DNA of 64,000 bases, taken from contig JAQVQU010000001.1 of assembly GCA_028701415.1 (NCBI GenBank), positions 13,040 through 77,039 of the forward strand. The letters run 5' to 3'. The notes beneath the pieces are model-generated. The model worked only from the letters and a program-made list of their open reading frames with translations, was not told the DNA's origin and did no database searches. This document shows positions 35,188 to 42,921 of this stretch, piece after piece. Positions within the stretch are counted from its first letter, which is position 1, and each line of letters starts with the position of its first letter. Source of the stretch: Clostridia bacterium. GTDB lineage: Bacteria; Bacillota; Clostridia; Christensenellales; DTU072. The position numbers and the translations under genes were made by a program.

Positions 35188-36966
35188 ATGAAGAGTTTTG
35201 ATGAGATATTATATCTAGTTGAAAAACCTGCTAGATATATAGGTGGAGAGTTTGGCCTCCCGAAATTGAAGGAAAAATATGAGGTAGCATCTTGTATAGT
35301 GTTCCCTGATATGTATGAAATAGGGATGAGCAATCTTGGAATTAAGATTTTATATAATATTCTGAACTCTATTGAAGGTGTTATTTGCGAAAGATGTTTT
35401 GCTCCTTGGACAGATATGGGTGTTCAATTGAAGGAAAATTCGATCCCCCTTATGTCCCTTGAATCTAAAAAATCATTGAAAGATTTCGATTTTTTAGGTT
35501 TTAGTATACAATATGAACTTTTATTTTCAAATGTTCTATATATTTTGGATTTGGCAGGAATACCTTTTAGAAGTGCAGAAAGAAACAACGATTTTCCTTT
35601 GCTTATTGCTGGAGGCCCTTGCAGTGCTAATCCCGAACCTTTTGCAGATTTTTTCGATATTATTTGCATCGGAGAAGGGGAAGAAGTGGTTTCTCAAGTA
35701 GCTGAAATAATAAAAATTTTTAAGGGAGATAGAACTAGGATATTGGAGGAATGTGCCCGGGTTGAAGGCTTATATGTTCCCTCTATACATAAAGAAGCAG
35801 GAATAACTAGTGAAAAAATTGTACGGAAGGCAATAGTGAAGGATTTGAATTCCTCTCAGTACCCAGTTAAGCCAATTGTTCCCAATATTCCCGTTGTCCA
35901 TGACAGACCTGTGGCAGAATTGTATAGAGGATGCTATTCCAGCTGTAGATTTTGCCAAGCCTCTTTTTTTTATAGACCTATACGCAAAAGATCACCCGAG
36001 GTTTTAAAAAAACAAATAATTGATATGATAGATTTTTCAGGAGCGGATGAAATCGGTATATCTAGTTTATCTACTGGGGACTATCCCTGCTTAGAGGATC
36101 TTTTTAGTTTGATACTCCCGGAAGTGGAAAAAAGAAGAGTTAAACTTCAGCTGCCTAGTTTAAGACTGGATAGTTTTTCTCCAGAACTTGTAAGGAATGC
36201 TAGAAAAACAGGAAGTTTAACTTTTGCTCCTGAAGCTGGTACGCAAAGATTAAGAAATGTAATAAATAAAAATATTACTGATGATGATATCGAGAGAACT
36301 GTTAAAATGGCCTTTCTATCGGGATATAAAAGTGTGAAGTTGTATTTTATGCTGGGTCTTCCCTCTGAGACCGAGGAAGATATATTGGGTATAGCAGAAA
36401 TAGCTAGAAGAATTAAGCGTATTTACAAAGAAGTTACGAATAGAAATGATTTAAACATAAATATCTCTTCATCGATTTTCGTCCCTAAACCTCTAACTCC
36501 TTTTCAGTGGGCAAGACAAATTACTCAACAAGAAATGAAGGATAAGCATTTTCTTTTGCGAAAGGAATTAAAGTCCATAAAAGGGGTGAATTATAGTTGG
36601 AGTGATGAAAACGTGTCTTTACTTGAATGTATTTTTGCTAGGGGGGACAAAAAGTTATCAAAAGTAATAGAGGAAGCTTATTTAATGGGTGCAAAATTTG
36701 ATAGTTGGAATGAGCACTTTAAATTTGATATTTGGAAGGAAGCTTTTTTAAAACATAAAATTAATTACGAAGACTATACTTTAGAAAAAAAATTGGAGAA
36801 TATTTTACCTTGGAGTTTTATTGATTTTGGAGTAAGCGATAGTTATTTGAAAAATGAATACAAAAAATCTCTCCTCGAAACAACAACTGAAGGATGTAGA
36901 AAAGAATGTAAAGGTTGTGGCGCAAATAGGCTTGGGAAATGTGAGACTTTAGGGGGTTCGATATGA
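35188..36966 (+). CDS. B12-binding-fold radical SAM protein, TIGR03960 family
   Basis: 592 residues. The radical SAM cluster motif is ELYRGCYSSCRFCQASFF (C-x3-C-x2-C) near residue 255. The N-terminal 200 residues with DMYEIGMSNLGIKILYNIL and AGGPCSANPEPFADFFD look like the B12-binding-type domain seen in this family. The C-terminus ends in a cysteine group CRKECKGCGANRLGKC. The family always pairs with the DUF2344 protein that overlaps it here and often stands next to rplU or ribosome genes. The substrate is not known; modification of a ribosomal or RNA target is an inference. Confidence 0.88.
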   Translation: MKSFDEILYLVEKPARYIGGEFGLPKLKEKYEVASCIVFPDMYEIGMSNLGIKILYNILNSIEGVICERCFAPWTDMGVQLKENSIPLMSLESKKSLKDFDFLGFSIQYELLFSNVLYILDLAGIPFRSAERNNDFPLLIAGGPCSANPEPFADFFDIICIGEGEEVVSQVAEIIKIFKGDRTRILEECARVEGLYVPSIHKEAGITSEKIVRKAIVKDLNSSQYPVKPIVPNIPVVHDRPVAELYRGCYSSCRFCQASFFYRPIRKRSPEVLKKQIIDMIDFSGADEIGISSLSTGDYPCLEDLFSLILPEVEKRRVKLQLPSLRLDSFSPELVRNARKTGSLTFAPEAGTQRLRNVINKNITDDDIERTVKMAFLSGYKSVKLYFMLGLPSETEEDILGIAEIARRIKRIYKEVTNRNDLNINISSSIFVPKPLTPFQWARQITQQEMKDKHFLLRKELKSIKGVNYSWSDENVSLLECIFARGDKKLSKVIEEAYLMGAKFDSWNEHFKFDIWKEAFLKHKINYEDYTLEKKLENILPWSFIDFGVSDSYLKNEYKKSLLETTTEGCRKECKGCGANRLGKCETLGGSI

Positions 36967-37607
36967 TCACAGTTAAATATTCAAAACTATATTATTCAAG
37001 ATTCTTATCCCACCTTGATTTGCAAACTATCATTAACAGAGCCCTTAAGAGGGCAGGGTTTATAGTTAATTACTCTCAAGGATTTAACCCTCATCCGATA
37101 TTGAAAATGTCTCCCCCGATTCCATTGGGGATAAAGTCTTCAGCTGAATATTTTACAGCGGATTTACTTGTTCAAAATAAGGAATACTTTTTGGATAAAT
37201 TGCAAGCAACTTTGCCAGAGGGGATAAAACTTAATGCCTTTTGGACGACTGAAACACAACCGCGAATTGCGGCATTATCTGTAAATACAGGATACTCTTT
37301 TAAAAATTTGGATAAGTATGTTGTAAAGAAAATTTTGGAAGAAGAACAATTAATCGCTTGTGAATTCAACAGCGTTCCTGAAGGCTTGAAAATTTTGGAA
37401 GATTTAGGCGGAGGGTTGTTTATCGTATTGCCCTCTGGAAAGAATAATATTAGAATCGATACATTTATTTCTTTTTTGAGGGAAAAATTTTCCCTTCACC
37501 AAACAGTAATTGATGTTGAAAAAACGATTTTGTTTTTGTCCTATGATAACGAGATAGTAAACGCTGATAAATATCTAGATTTTTTAAGCAAAAAATCTCT
37601 TTTTTAA
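36963..37607 (+). CDS. DUF2344 (TIGR03936) partner protein
   Basis: 214 residues. YSKLYYSRFLSHLDLQTIINRALKRAG and YSQGFNPHPILKMSPPIPLGIKS are the conserved family motifs. In many Firmicutes this domain is fused to or overlaps the radical SAM gene; here ATG overlaps its stop by 4 nt. Probably a subunit or substrate adaptor of that enzyme. It lies directly upstream of the L21-Prp-L27 cassette. Confidence 0.88.
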   Translation: MITVKYSKLYYSRFLSHLDLQTIINRALKRAGFIVNYSQGFNPHPILKMSPPIPLGIKSSAEYFTADLLVQNKEYFLDKLQATLPEGIKLNAFWTTETQPRIAALSVNTGYSFKNLDKYVVKKILEEEQLIACEFNSVPEGLKILEDLGGGLFIVLPSGKNNIRIDTFISFLREKFSLHQTVIDVEKTILFLSYDNEIVNADKYLDFLSKKSLF

Positions 37608-37640
37608 GATCAAAAGACCGTAGGCGTTTTTTTCTTGCTT

Positions 37641-37745
37641 TTGTATAATATAATATGATAATCTATACTAGCCGCACAAAAAAGGCTTTATTAAGGTGTT
37701 TTTACGCCGCCTTAATGGCGAGTTCCTAAAGGGAGGTAGATAGGT
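37641..37745 (+). promoter_or_regulatory. Promoter and probable L21 leader upstream of rplU
   Basis: TTGTAT (37641-37646), 17-bp spacer and TATACT (37664-37669) is the best promoter reading; several overlapping TATAAT boxes lie in the same stretch. The leader folds with ATTAAGG (37690-37696) against CCTTAAT (37710-37716) and GCC/GGC pairs around it, then opens to GGGAGG before rplU. Firmicutes commonly carry a conserved structured leader here (the L21 leader); assignment is by position and the hairpin, not by a covariance search. Confidence 0.5.
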
Positions 37746-38051
37746 ATGTACGCGATAGTAGAAACAGGTGGAAAACAGTATAAAGTGCAAACTGGTGAGA
37801 CATTCAAGGTTGAACTTCTTTCCGCGAATCTTGGTGAGATTATCAAGTTACCAGTATTATTGGTAAGCGATGAAGGGAAAGTTATTACGGGCAATGATCT
37901 TTCTGGTAAGTATGCAGAAGCTGAAGTTGTATTTCATGGTAAATCGAGAAAGATTGACATTTTTACATATAAGGCAAAGAAAAATGTACGTAGAAGAAAA
38001 GGCCATAGACAACCTTATACAGAGTTAAAAATCAACAAAATAGTTCTATAA
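37746..38051 (+). CDS. rplU: 50S ribosomal protein L21
   Basis: 101 residues. MYAIVETGGKQYKVQTGETFKVE and KAKKNVRRRKGHRQPYTELKI are the L21 signatures. L21 binds 23S rRNA in the 50S body. A GGGAGG site precedes the ATG. The prp gene begins at the next base after the stop, so translation is coupled. Confidence 0.97.
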   Translation: MYAIVETGGKQYKVQTGETFKVELLSANLGEIIKLPVLLVSDEGKVITGNDLSGKYAEAEVVFHGKSRKIDIFTYKAKKNVRRRKGHRQPYTELKINKIVL

Positions 38052-38354
38052 ATGATTTTTGTGAAAGTAAAAAAATCTCCTGACAACAAGTATATAATAA
38101 CAGTTTTTGGACATTCGGGATATGCAAAGTCGGGGAAAGATATTGTATGTGCAGCTGTTTCGGCGATTACTCAAGGAGCAGTTGTTGGATTAAGAAAGGT
38201 ACTTAACGAAAGTGTTACGGTAAAAACTTCTGATGGATATTTGTCTTTTGAAGTGGATGACAATGAAAAGACGAGAATAATTATTCTTACAATGTCAGAA
38301 GCAATAAAGGATCTTGTTAATCAGTATCCTAAACACATAAAAATGGAGGAATAA
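38052..38354 (+). CDS. prp: Ribosomal-processing cysteine protease Prp
   Basis: 100 residues. The catalytic pair is visible as His21 and Cys33 in GHSGYAKSGKDIVCAAVSA, with the 12-residue spacing of the family. Prp cuts the N-terminal extension from L27 in Firmicutes that carry it, and the L27 encoded directly downstream has exactly such an extension. The gene stands in the conserved position between rplU and rpmA. Confidence 0.94.
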   Translation: MIFVKVKKSPDNKYIITVFGHSGYAKSGKDIVCAAVSAITQGAVVGLRKVLNESVTVKTSDGYLSFEVDDNEKTRIIILTMSEAIKDLVNQYPKHIKMEE

Positions 38355-38357
38355 GAT

Positions 38358-38642
38358 ATGTATATTAATATTCAACTTTTTGCCCATAAGAAAGGTGGCG
38401 GAAGTTCAAAAAATGGAAGAGATAGCAATGCCCAAAGACTGGGAACAAAAAGAGCTGACGGACAATTGGTTCCTGCGGGTTCAATATTGGTAAGACAAAG
38501 AGGGACTAAGATTCATCCTGGGAATAATGTGGGTAGAGGAAAAGATGACACTCTTTTTGCTCTTGTTACAGGTGTAGTAAGATTTGAGAGAACCGGCAAA
38601 ACAAAAACTCAAGTAAGCGTTTATTCTGAAGTAGAAGCTTAA
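38358..38642 (+). CDS. rpmA: 50S ribosomal protein L27 with cleavable N-terminus
   Basis: 94 residues. AHKKGGGSSKNGRDSNAQRLG is the L27 start that reaches the peptidyl transferase centre. It is preceded by eight extra residues, MYINIQLF, matching the Prp recognition pattern, so cleavage is expected between Phe8 and Ala9. The C-terminal part is regular. It lies 3 nt behind prp. Confidence 0.96.
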   Translation: MYINIQLFAHKKGGGSSKNGRDSNAQRLGTKRADGQLVPAGSILVRQRGTKIHPGNNVGRGKDDTLFALVTGVVRFERTGKTKTQVSVYSEVEA

Positions 38643-38663
38643 TAAGTAGAAATCTCATTTCTT

Positions 38664-39521
38664 ATGAAATATAGTTTTATACAAAATGGAATTGAGATTA
38701 TAGATAAAAGTGAATTTAATCCCAAGCACATTTTAGAGTGTGGACAAGTTTTTAGATACCAAAGTGAGAGATTGGGATACAAAATTTGGGCAAAAAATTC
38801 AGTTTGTTACTTGATTTGTGAAAAAGAGCATGATATAATTAGCACAAACCACCGAGAGGAGTTTGTGCATTTTTTTGATCTAGATAGAAATTATTCTGAA
38901 ATTAAAAAAAACCTATTAGAATTTCCTTTTATGAAAAATGCAATAGAACATGGTTACGGGATTAGAATATTAAATCAAGATCCTTTCGAGATGGTTTTAT
39001 CCTTCATTATTTCTTCAAATAATAACATACCAAGGATTAAAGGAATTATTGAAAGATTGTGTGAACGAAGTGGAGAAACGTCCGATTGTGGGTTACGATT
39101 TCCTTCACCAGATAAATTGAGAAATAAAAGCATTTCTTTTTTTCAAGATCTTGGTGCTGGATATAGAGCTAGGTACTTATACGATACAGTTGATGCGATT
39201 AACAATGGCTTTTCTCTAGATATTCAGGAAATGTCAACAATAAATGCAAGAAAACACCTGATGAGATTGACTGGAGTAGGAAGAAAAGTCGCAGATTGTG
39301 TTCTATTGTTTGGATATCATAAAACCGATGTGTTCCCGACTGACACATGGATAGATAAGATATATGTTGAATTATTTGGTGAAAATAATCTATCCCGGGA
39401 ACAAAAAGCAGATTACTTATCGGATTATTATGGTGATTTAAGTGGGTATGCCCAGCAATACCTTTTTTACAAGAGGAGAAGCGGGAATAAAATAAAATTA
39501 GATTGTATTTCGGAGGATTAA
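38664..39521 (+). CDS. 8-oxoguanine DNA glycosylase, OGG1 family
   Basis: 285 residues. It removes oxidised guanine and cuts the strand at the abasic site. The helix-hairpin-helix is LTGVGRKVADCVLLFGYHKTDVFPTDTW, with Lys208 as the Schiff-base lysine and Asp227 as the catalytic aspartate. The N-terminal domain (residues 1-110) has ILECGQVFRYQ, typical of OGG1. No clear ribosome site is seen before the ATG. Bacterial OGG1 homologues are sometimes named DNA-3-methyladenine glycosylase 2. Confidence 0.9.
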   Translation: MKYSFIQNGIEIIDKSEFNPKHILECGQVFRYQSERLGYKIWAKNSVCYLICEKEHDIISTNHREEFVHFFDLDRNYSEIKKNLLEFPFMKNAIEHGYGIRILNQDPFEMVLSFIISSNNNIPRIKGIIERLCERSGETSDCGLRFPSPDKLRNKSISFFQDLGAGYRARYLYDTVDAINNGFSLDIQEMSTINARKHLMRLTGVGRKVADCVLLFGYHKTDVFPTDTWIDKIYVELFGENNLSREQKADYLSDYYGDLSGYAQQYLFYKRRSGNKIKLDCISED

Positions 39522-39523
39522 TT

Positions 39524-40117
39524 ATGAACAAACCCAAAATGATTGTGCTTGCTGATATAGCTGCATTGAAAGTATCGTGTGTTGGCTTCCAACAGATTAT
39601 AAAAAACTTAGAAACAAAGTTTGATGTTGTGTCTTGTAAGTTTTATGGCTATGTTGCAAAACGTAATCGTGACTATAATGAATACATCGCAGCCAATGGT
39701 TTTGAGACTTCTTTGCCAAGTGCTAGCAGGCGCAGAAATAAGCTTGATAGTCGCCAAGTTATAGACAGTGCGGATGTTGCCGCTGTAGGTAAAATTGATG
39801 CTGTTGGGTTAATCGTTGGGGAAGGAGACATTCTACCCGTGGTAAATATGTTTAGTACTAAAGGAATTGATACATATGACATAAATATTAATGAAGGAAA
39901 GTATACATATGCTTATACTGGATTTATAGCGGTGCCTATTTCATCTTTGAGAGAAGGTTATGCTGCTCCGCCAACAAGAAAATCTCAAACTTCAGCTGCT
40001 CCTAAAAAAGCTCCTAAGCCAGTTGTCCAGCCAGTTAAAAAGGCAGATAACCCATATGTTGCTGAAGCAAAGAAAATCCTGGACGCAAGTGATTTAATGA
40101 ATAAATATCGTAGATAA
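39524..40117 (+). CDS. NYN/LabA-like domain protein
   Basis: 197 residues from the ATG at 39524, which has CGGAGG. The N-terminal 145 residues resemble the NYN (PIN-like) nuclease fold: MIVLADIAALKVS with an early Asp, then DSRQVIDSADVAAV and AVGLIVGEGDILPVVNMF as in the LabA/DUF88 group. The acidic residues needed for metal binding are partly present. The C-terminal 50 residues are rich in Pro, Ala and Lys and probably flexible. A role in RNA cleavage is possible but not shown. Confidence 0.65.
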   Translation: MNKPKMIVLADIAALKVSCVGFQQIIKNLETKFDVVSCKFYGYVAKRNRDYNEYIAANGFETSLPSASRRRNKLDSRQVIDSADVAAVGKIDAVGLIVGEGDILPVVNMFSTKGIDTYDININEGKYTYAYTGFIAVPISSLREGYAAPPTRKSQTSAAPKKAPKPVVQPVKKADNPYVAEAKKILDASDLMNKYRR

Positions 40118-40134
40118 GACAAAAAATATATTTT

Positions 40135-40165
40135 ATACAGACCTGAAAAAGGTCTGTATTTTTTT
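40135..40165 (+). terminator. Rho-independent terminator after the NYN gene
   Basis: ATACAGACC (40135-40143), loop TGAAAAA, GGTCTGTAT (40151-40159), T run to 40165. Perfect 9-bp stem. Confidence 0.93.
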
Positions 40166-40219
40166 GCATCCAAAAGTACTTATGTTATAAAAATTAAGCA
40201 GTACTAACAGTGCTTTTGT

Positions 40220-40247
40220 TTGAAATTTTTTATGATAGTGTTATAAT
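40220..40247 (+). promoter_or_regulatory. Promoter of the oxidoreductase operon
   Basis: TTGAAA (40220-40225), 16-bp spacer, TATAAT (40242-40247), 30 nt before the TTG start of the ferredoxin subunit. Confidence 0.65.
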
Positions 40248-40277
40248 TAAATGATAGATTTTTAAAGGAGATAAGAA

Positions 40278-40484
40278 TTGGCTAGAATTATTATTGATCC
40301 TGAAGTTTGTAAGGGGTGTGGAATATGCGTAAGTGTATGCCCCATAAAAATTTTAAAGATTTCAAATATAGTGACAAACAAAGCTGGATATTTTGTTGCA
40401 GAAGTTGTAGAAGACAAATGTATAGGTTGTTGTTCTTGCGCTATTATGTGCCCTGATTCAGCGATTTCAGTATTAAAGCAGTAG
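40278..40484 (+). CDS. 2-oxoacid:ferredoxin oxidoreductase, ferredoxin (delta) subunit
   Basis: 68 residues. The start is a TTG at 40278 with AAAGGAGAT upstream. Two [4Fe-4S] motifs, CKGCGICVSVCP and CIGCCSCAIMCP, mark it as a bacterial-type double-cluster ferredoxin. It passes electrons out of the thiamine enzyme encoded by the next three genes. The order delta-alpha-beta-gamma is found for VOR/KOR-type enzymes in Clostridia. Confidence 0.92.
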   Translation: MARIIIDPEVCKGCGICVSVCPIKILKISNIVTNKAGYFVAEVVEDKCIGCCSCAIMCPDSAISVLKQ

Positions 40485-40495
40485 GAGGCAGAACG

Positions 40496-41560
40496 ATGAA
40501 ACAACTAATGAAAGGGAACGAAGCTATTGCCGAAGCTGCTGTAAGAGGTGGATGTAGGGCTTTTTTTGGTTATCCAATAACTCCACAAAATGAAATTCCT
40601 GAATACATGAGTTTTAGAATGTCTGAGGTAGGAGGCGTCTTTCTACAAGCCGAGAGCGAGATTGCTGCAATAAATATGGTTTATGGGGCAGCAGGTTCTG
40701 GGGCTAGGGCGATGACATCAAGTTCAAGTCCAGGGATCAGTTTGAAACAAGAGGGAATCAGCTATATTTGTGGAGCTGATTTACCCTGTGTAATAGTAAA
40801 TATGGTTCGAGGCGGTCCGGGACTTGGGGGAATTTTGCCTGCACAGTCAGATTATTTTCAAGCAGTTAAAGGTGGGGGCCATGGAGACTATCATATGCTT
40901 GTTTATGGCCCTAGTACGGTTCAGGAAGCAGTGAATATTATGTATGATGCTTTTGATAAAGCAGATAAATACCGGCTCCCAGTTATGCTACTTGGGGATG
41001 GGATGCTCGGCCAAATTATGGAAGCGGTAGAACTGCCTGAGATGAAGGATGTTAATTCGTTTCCGAAAAAGAAATGGGCCACCGATGGAAGCGGAATTGG
41101 GGCTGATAGAAGGGTAATTAATTCACTTTTTATTGATCCAGATTCATTGGAGAAGCAGAACCATAGTCTATTCTCAAAATATGAGTTGTTAAAAAGAAAT
41201 GAAACTCAATATGAAGAGTATATGACAGAGGATGCGGAGTATATCCTAGTTGCTTACGGGACAGTTGCAAGGGTTTGCCGTAGTGCAGTAGATATATTGA
41301 GAGAAAGAGGGATTAAAGCAGGCCTTTTTAGACCGGTTACTTTATTCCCATACCCAACGAATAGGTTATATCAAATAGCTGACAAAGAGGAACTAAAGTA
41401 TTTCCTCTCAGTTGAATTATCTATGGGGCAAATGGTCGAAGATCTAAAGTTAGCCGTTAATGGGAAGAAAAAAGTAAAGTTTTTTGGAAAAGTTGGCGGA
41501 AATGTTATGAGCCCAGAAGAAATAGTAGACAATTTAGTTTCAAAAATTGAGGAGAACTGA
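40496..41560 (+). CDS. vorB: 2-oxoacid:ferredoxin oxidoreductase, alpha subunit (VorB-like)
   Basis: 354 residues. MKGNEAIAEAAVRGGCRAFFGYPITPQNEIPEYM is the pyrimidine-binding N-terminus, SSSPGISLKQEGISY and MVRGGPGLGGILPAQSDYFQ follow, and the C-terminal third is the transketolase C-like domain. This sequence type is usually called VorB (branched-chain 2-oxoacid or 3-methyl-2-oxobutanoate), but 2-oxoglutarate enzymes are closely similar, so the substrate is uncertain. The stop overlaps the next ATG. Confidence 0.88.
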   Translation: MKQLMKGNEAIAEAAVRGGCRAFFGYPITPQNEIPEYMSFRMSEVGGVFLQAESEIAAINMVYGAAGSGARAMTSSSSPGISLKQEGISYICGADLPCVIVNMVRGGPGLGGILPAQSDYFQAVKGGGHGDYHMLVYGPSTVQEAVNIMYDAFDKADKYRLPVMLLGDGMLGQIMEAVELPEMKDVNSFPKKKWATDGSGIGADRRVINSLFIDPDSLEKQNHSLFSKYELLKRNETQYEEYMTEDAEYILVAYGTVARVCRSAVDILRERGIKAGLFRPVTLFPYPTNRLYQIADKEELKYFLSVELSMGQMVEDLKLAVNGKKKVKFFGKVGGNVMSPEEIVDNLVSKIEEN

Positions 41561-42306
41561 TGGAAATTTTATATAAGAAATCTAGAATGCTTACAGATAC
41601 TCCTTTGAGTTATTGTCCTGGATGTACCCATGGAATAGTACACAAGCTTCTGGCTGAAACCCTCGAAGAAATAGGCGCAGAAGGAAATGTAATAGGTATT
41701 GCACCTGTAGGATGCTCAGTATTTGCATATAAGTTTTTTAACTGCGATATGCAACAGGTTGCACATGGAAGAGCCCCGGCTTGTGCTACAGGGATAAAGA
41801 GGTGTAATCCAGATAAAATAGTGTTTGCTTATCAAGGAGATGGAGATATCGCAAGCATAGGAATTGCAGAAATCATTCATGCCGCTGCTCGGGGGGAGAA
41901 TATTACAGTAATTTTTATTAATAATGCCATTTATGGAATGACAGGAGGACAGATGGCCCCCACCACTTTGGTTGGTCAAAAAACCACCACCACCCCTTAT
42001 GGCAGGGTTGTGGGGATAAATGGTAATCCTATTAGATTATGCGAGATGATTGCAACTTTGGATGGCCCTTGCTTTGTTTCTAGGGTTTCAGTTTCAGACC
42101 CAGTCAATGTTAGAAAAGCAAAGAAGGCAATAAAAAAAGGTTTTGAAAATCAGATTAATAAGAAAGGATTTTCTTTGATAGAAGTACTATCAACTTGTCC
42201 AACTAACTGGCATATGAATCCAGTACAGTCGCTAGACTATGTAAAAAATGAAATGACAAAAATTTTCCCTTTAGGTGTATTCAAAGACTGTCAGGAGGGT
42301 AATTAA
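41560..42306 (+). CDS. 2-oxoacid:ferredoxin oxidoreductase, beta subunit
   Basis: 248 residues. It binds thiamine pyrophosphate: GDGDIASIGIAEIIHAAARGENITVIFINNAIYGMTGGQ contains the GDG...N motif. YCPGCTHGIVHKLL at the N-terminus is typical. It is longer at the C-terminus than the minimal beta subunits. Overlaps both neighbours by one nucleotide (TGATGG and TAATGG), so the four genes form one translation unit. Confidence 0.9.
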   Translation: MEILYKKSRMLTDTPLSYCPGCTHGIVHKLLAETLEEIGAEGNVIGIAPVGCSVFAYKFFNCDMQQVAHGRAPACATGIKRCNPDKIVFAYQGDGDIASIGIAEIIHAAARGENITVIFINNAIYGMTGGQMAPTTLVGQKTTTTPYGRVVGINGNPIRLCEMIATLDGPCFVSRVSVSDPVNVRKAKKAIKKGFENQINKKGFSLIEVLSTCPTNWHMNPVQSLDYVKNEMTKIFPLGVFKDCQEGN

Positions 42307-42845
42307 TGGAACAAAAGATCATTATTGCAGGTTTTGGCGGACAAGGTGTTTTGAGCCTAGGGCAATTAATAGCATATGCTTCCATTGAGGAGCACAAAGA
42401 GGTAACCTGGCTTCCCTGTTACGGCCCTGAGATGAGGGGAGGAACGAGCAATTGTAGTATCGTTATAAGCGATAAAATAATTGCCAGCCCCATTGTTGAC
42501 TGGGCAGATTGCGTGATAGTGATGAATAGACCGAGCCTTGAAAAGTTTTCTCCCAAAGTTAAAGCTGGGGGAATATTAATTATTAATAGTTCACTTATTC
42601 CAGACTCTTACGAGAAGGCAAATCTCTGTGTTATTAAAATAAAAGCTAATGAATTTGCTGAGGAAACAGGAAGTGTGAAAAATGCAAACCTAGTTTTGTT
42701 AGGAGCTTATGTCGGCAAAAGTGGTATTTTTTCCTTGGAAACGATTTCAACAGTAATTAATGAAAAGTTTAGCGGGAAACCAAAATTGATTCCTGGAATT
42801 AAGGAAGCTTTCAGAATTGGATATGAGATTGGGCAAAAATACTGA
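42306..42845 (+). CDS. 2-oxoacid:ferredoxin oxidoreductase, gamma subunit
   Basis: 179 residues. IIIAGFGGQGVLSLGQLIAYASI and WLPCYGPEMRGGTSNCSIVIS are the gamma-domain motifs. The subunit completes the enzyme that oxidises a 2-oxoacid to acyl-CoA and reduces ferredoxin, the electron donor for Rnf encoded about 13 kb upstream. Last gene of the operon; no strong terminator is seen behind it. Confidence 0.92.
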   Translation: MEQKIIIAGFGGQGVLSLGQLIAYASIEEHKEVTWLPCYGPEMRGGTSNCSIVISDKIIASPIVDWADCVIVMNRPSLEKFSPKVKAGGILIINSSLIPDSYEKANLCVIKIKANEFAEETGSVKNANLVLLGAYVGKSGIFSLETISTVINEKFSGKPKLIPGIKEAFRIGYEIGQKY

Positions 42846-42850
42846 AAATA

Positions 42851-42905
42851 TTGACATGTATTATTTATGTTTCATTATAGTCTCTAGCTTCCTATAAGAA
42901 AGCTA
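42851..42905 (+). promoter_or_regulatory. Promoter and possible operator of malQ
   Basis: TTGACA (42851-42856) is a perfect -35 box; the -10 box is TTATAG or an overlapping variant at 42874-42880. Just behind it lies a dyad, TAGCTT (42885-42890) and AAGCTA (42900-42905), which could be a repressor site over the transcript start. The operator is inference. Confidence 0.55.
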
Positions 42906-42921
42906 ATTATAAGAGGATATT

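Noticed and set aside
36900..37640. Terminator between the DUF2344 gene and the rplU leader
   Set aside because: The stretch before the T run at about 37626-37633 does not form a convincing stem, so none was annotated.
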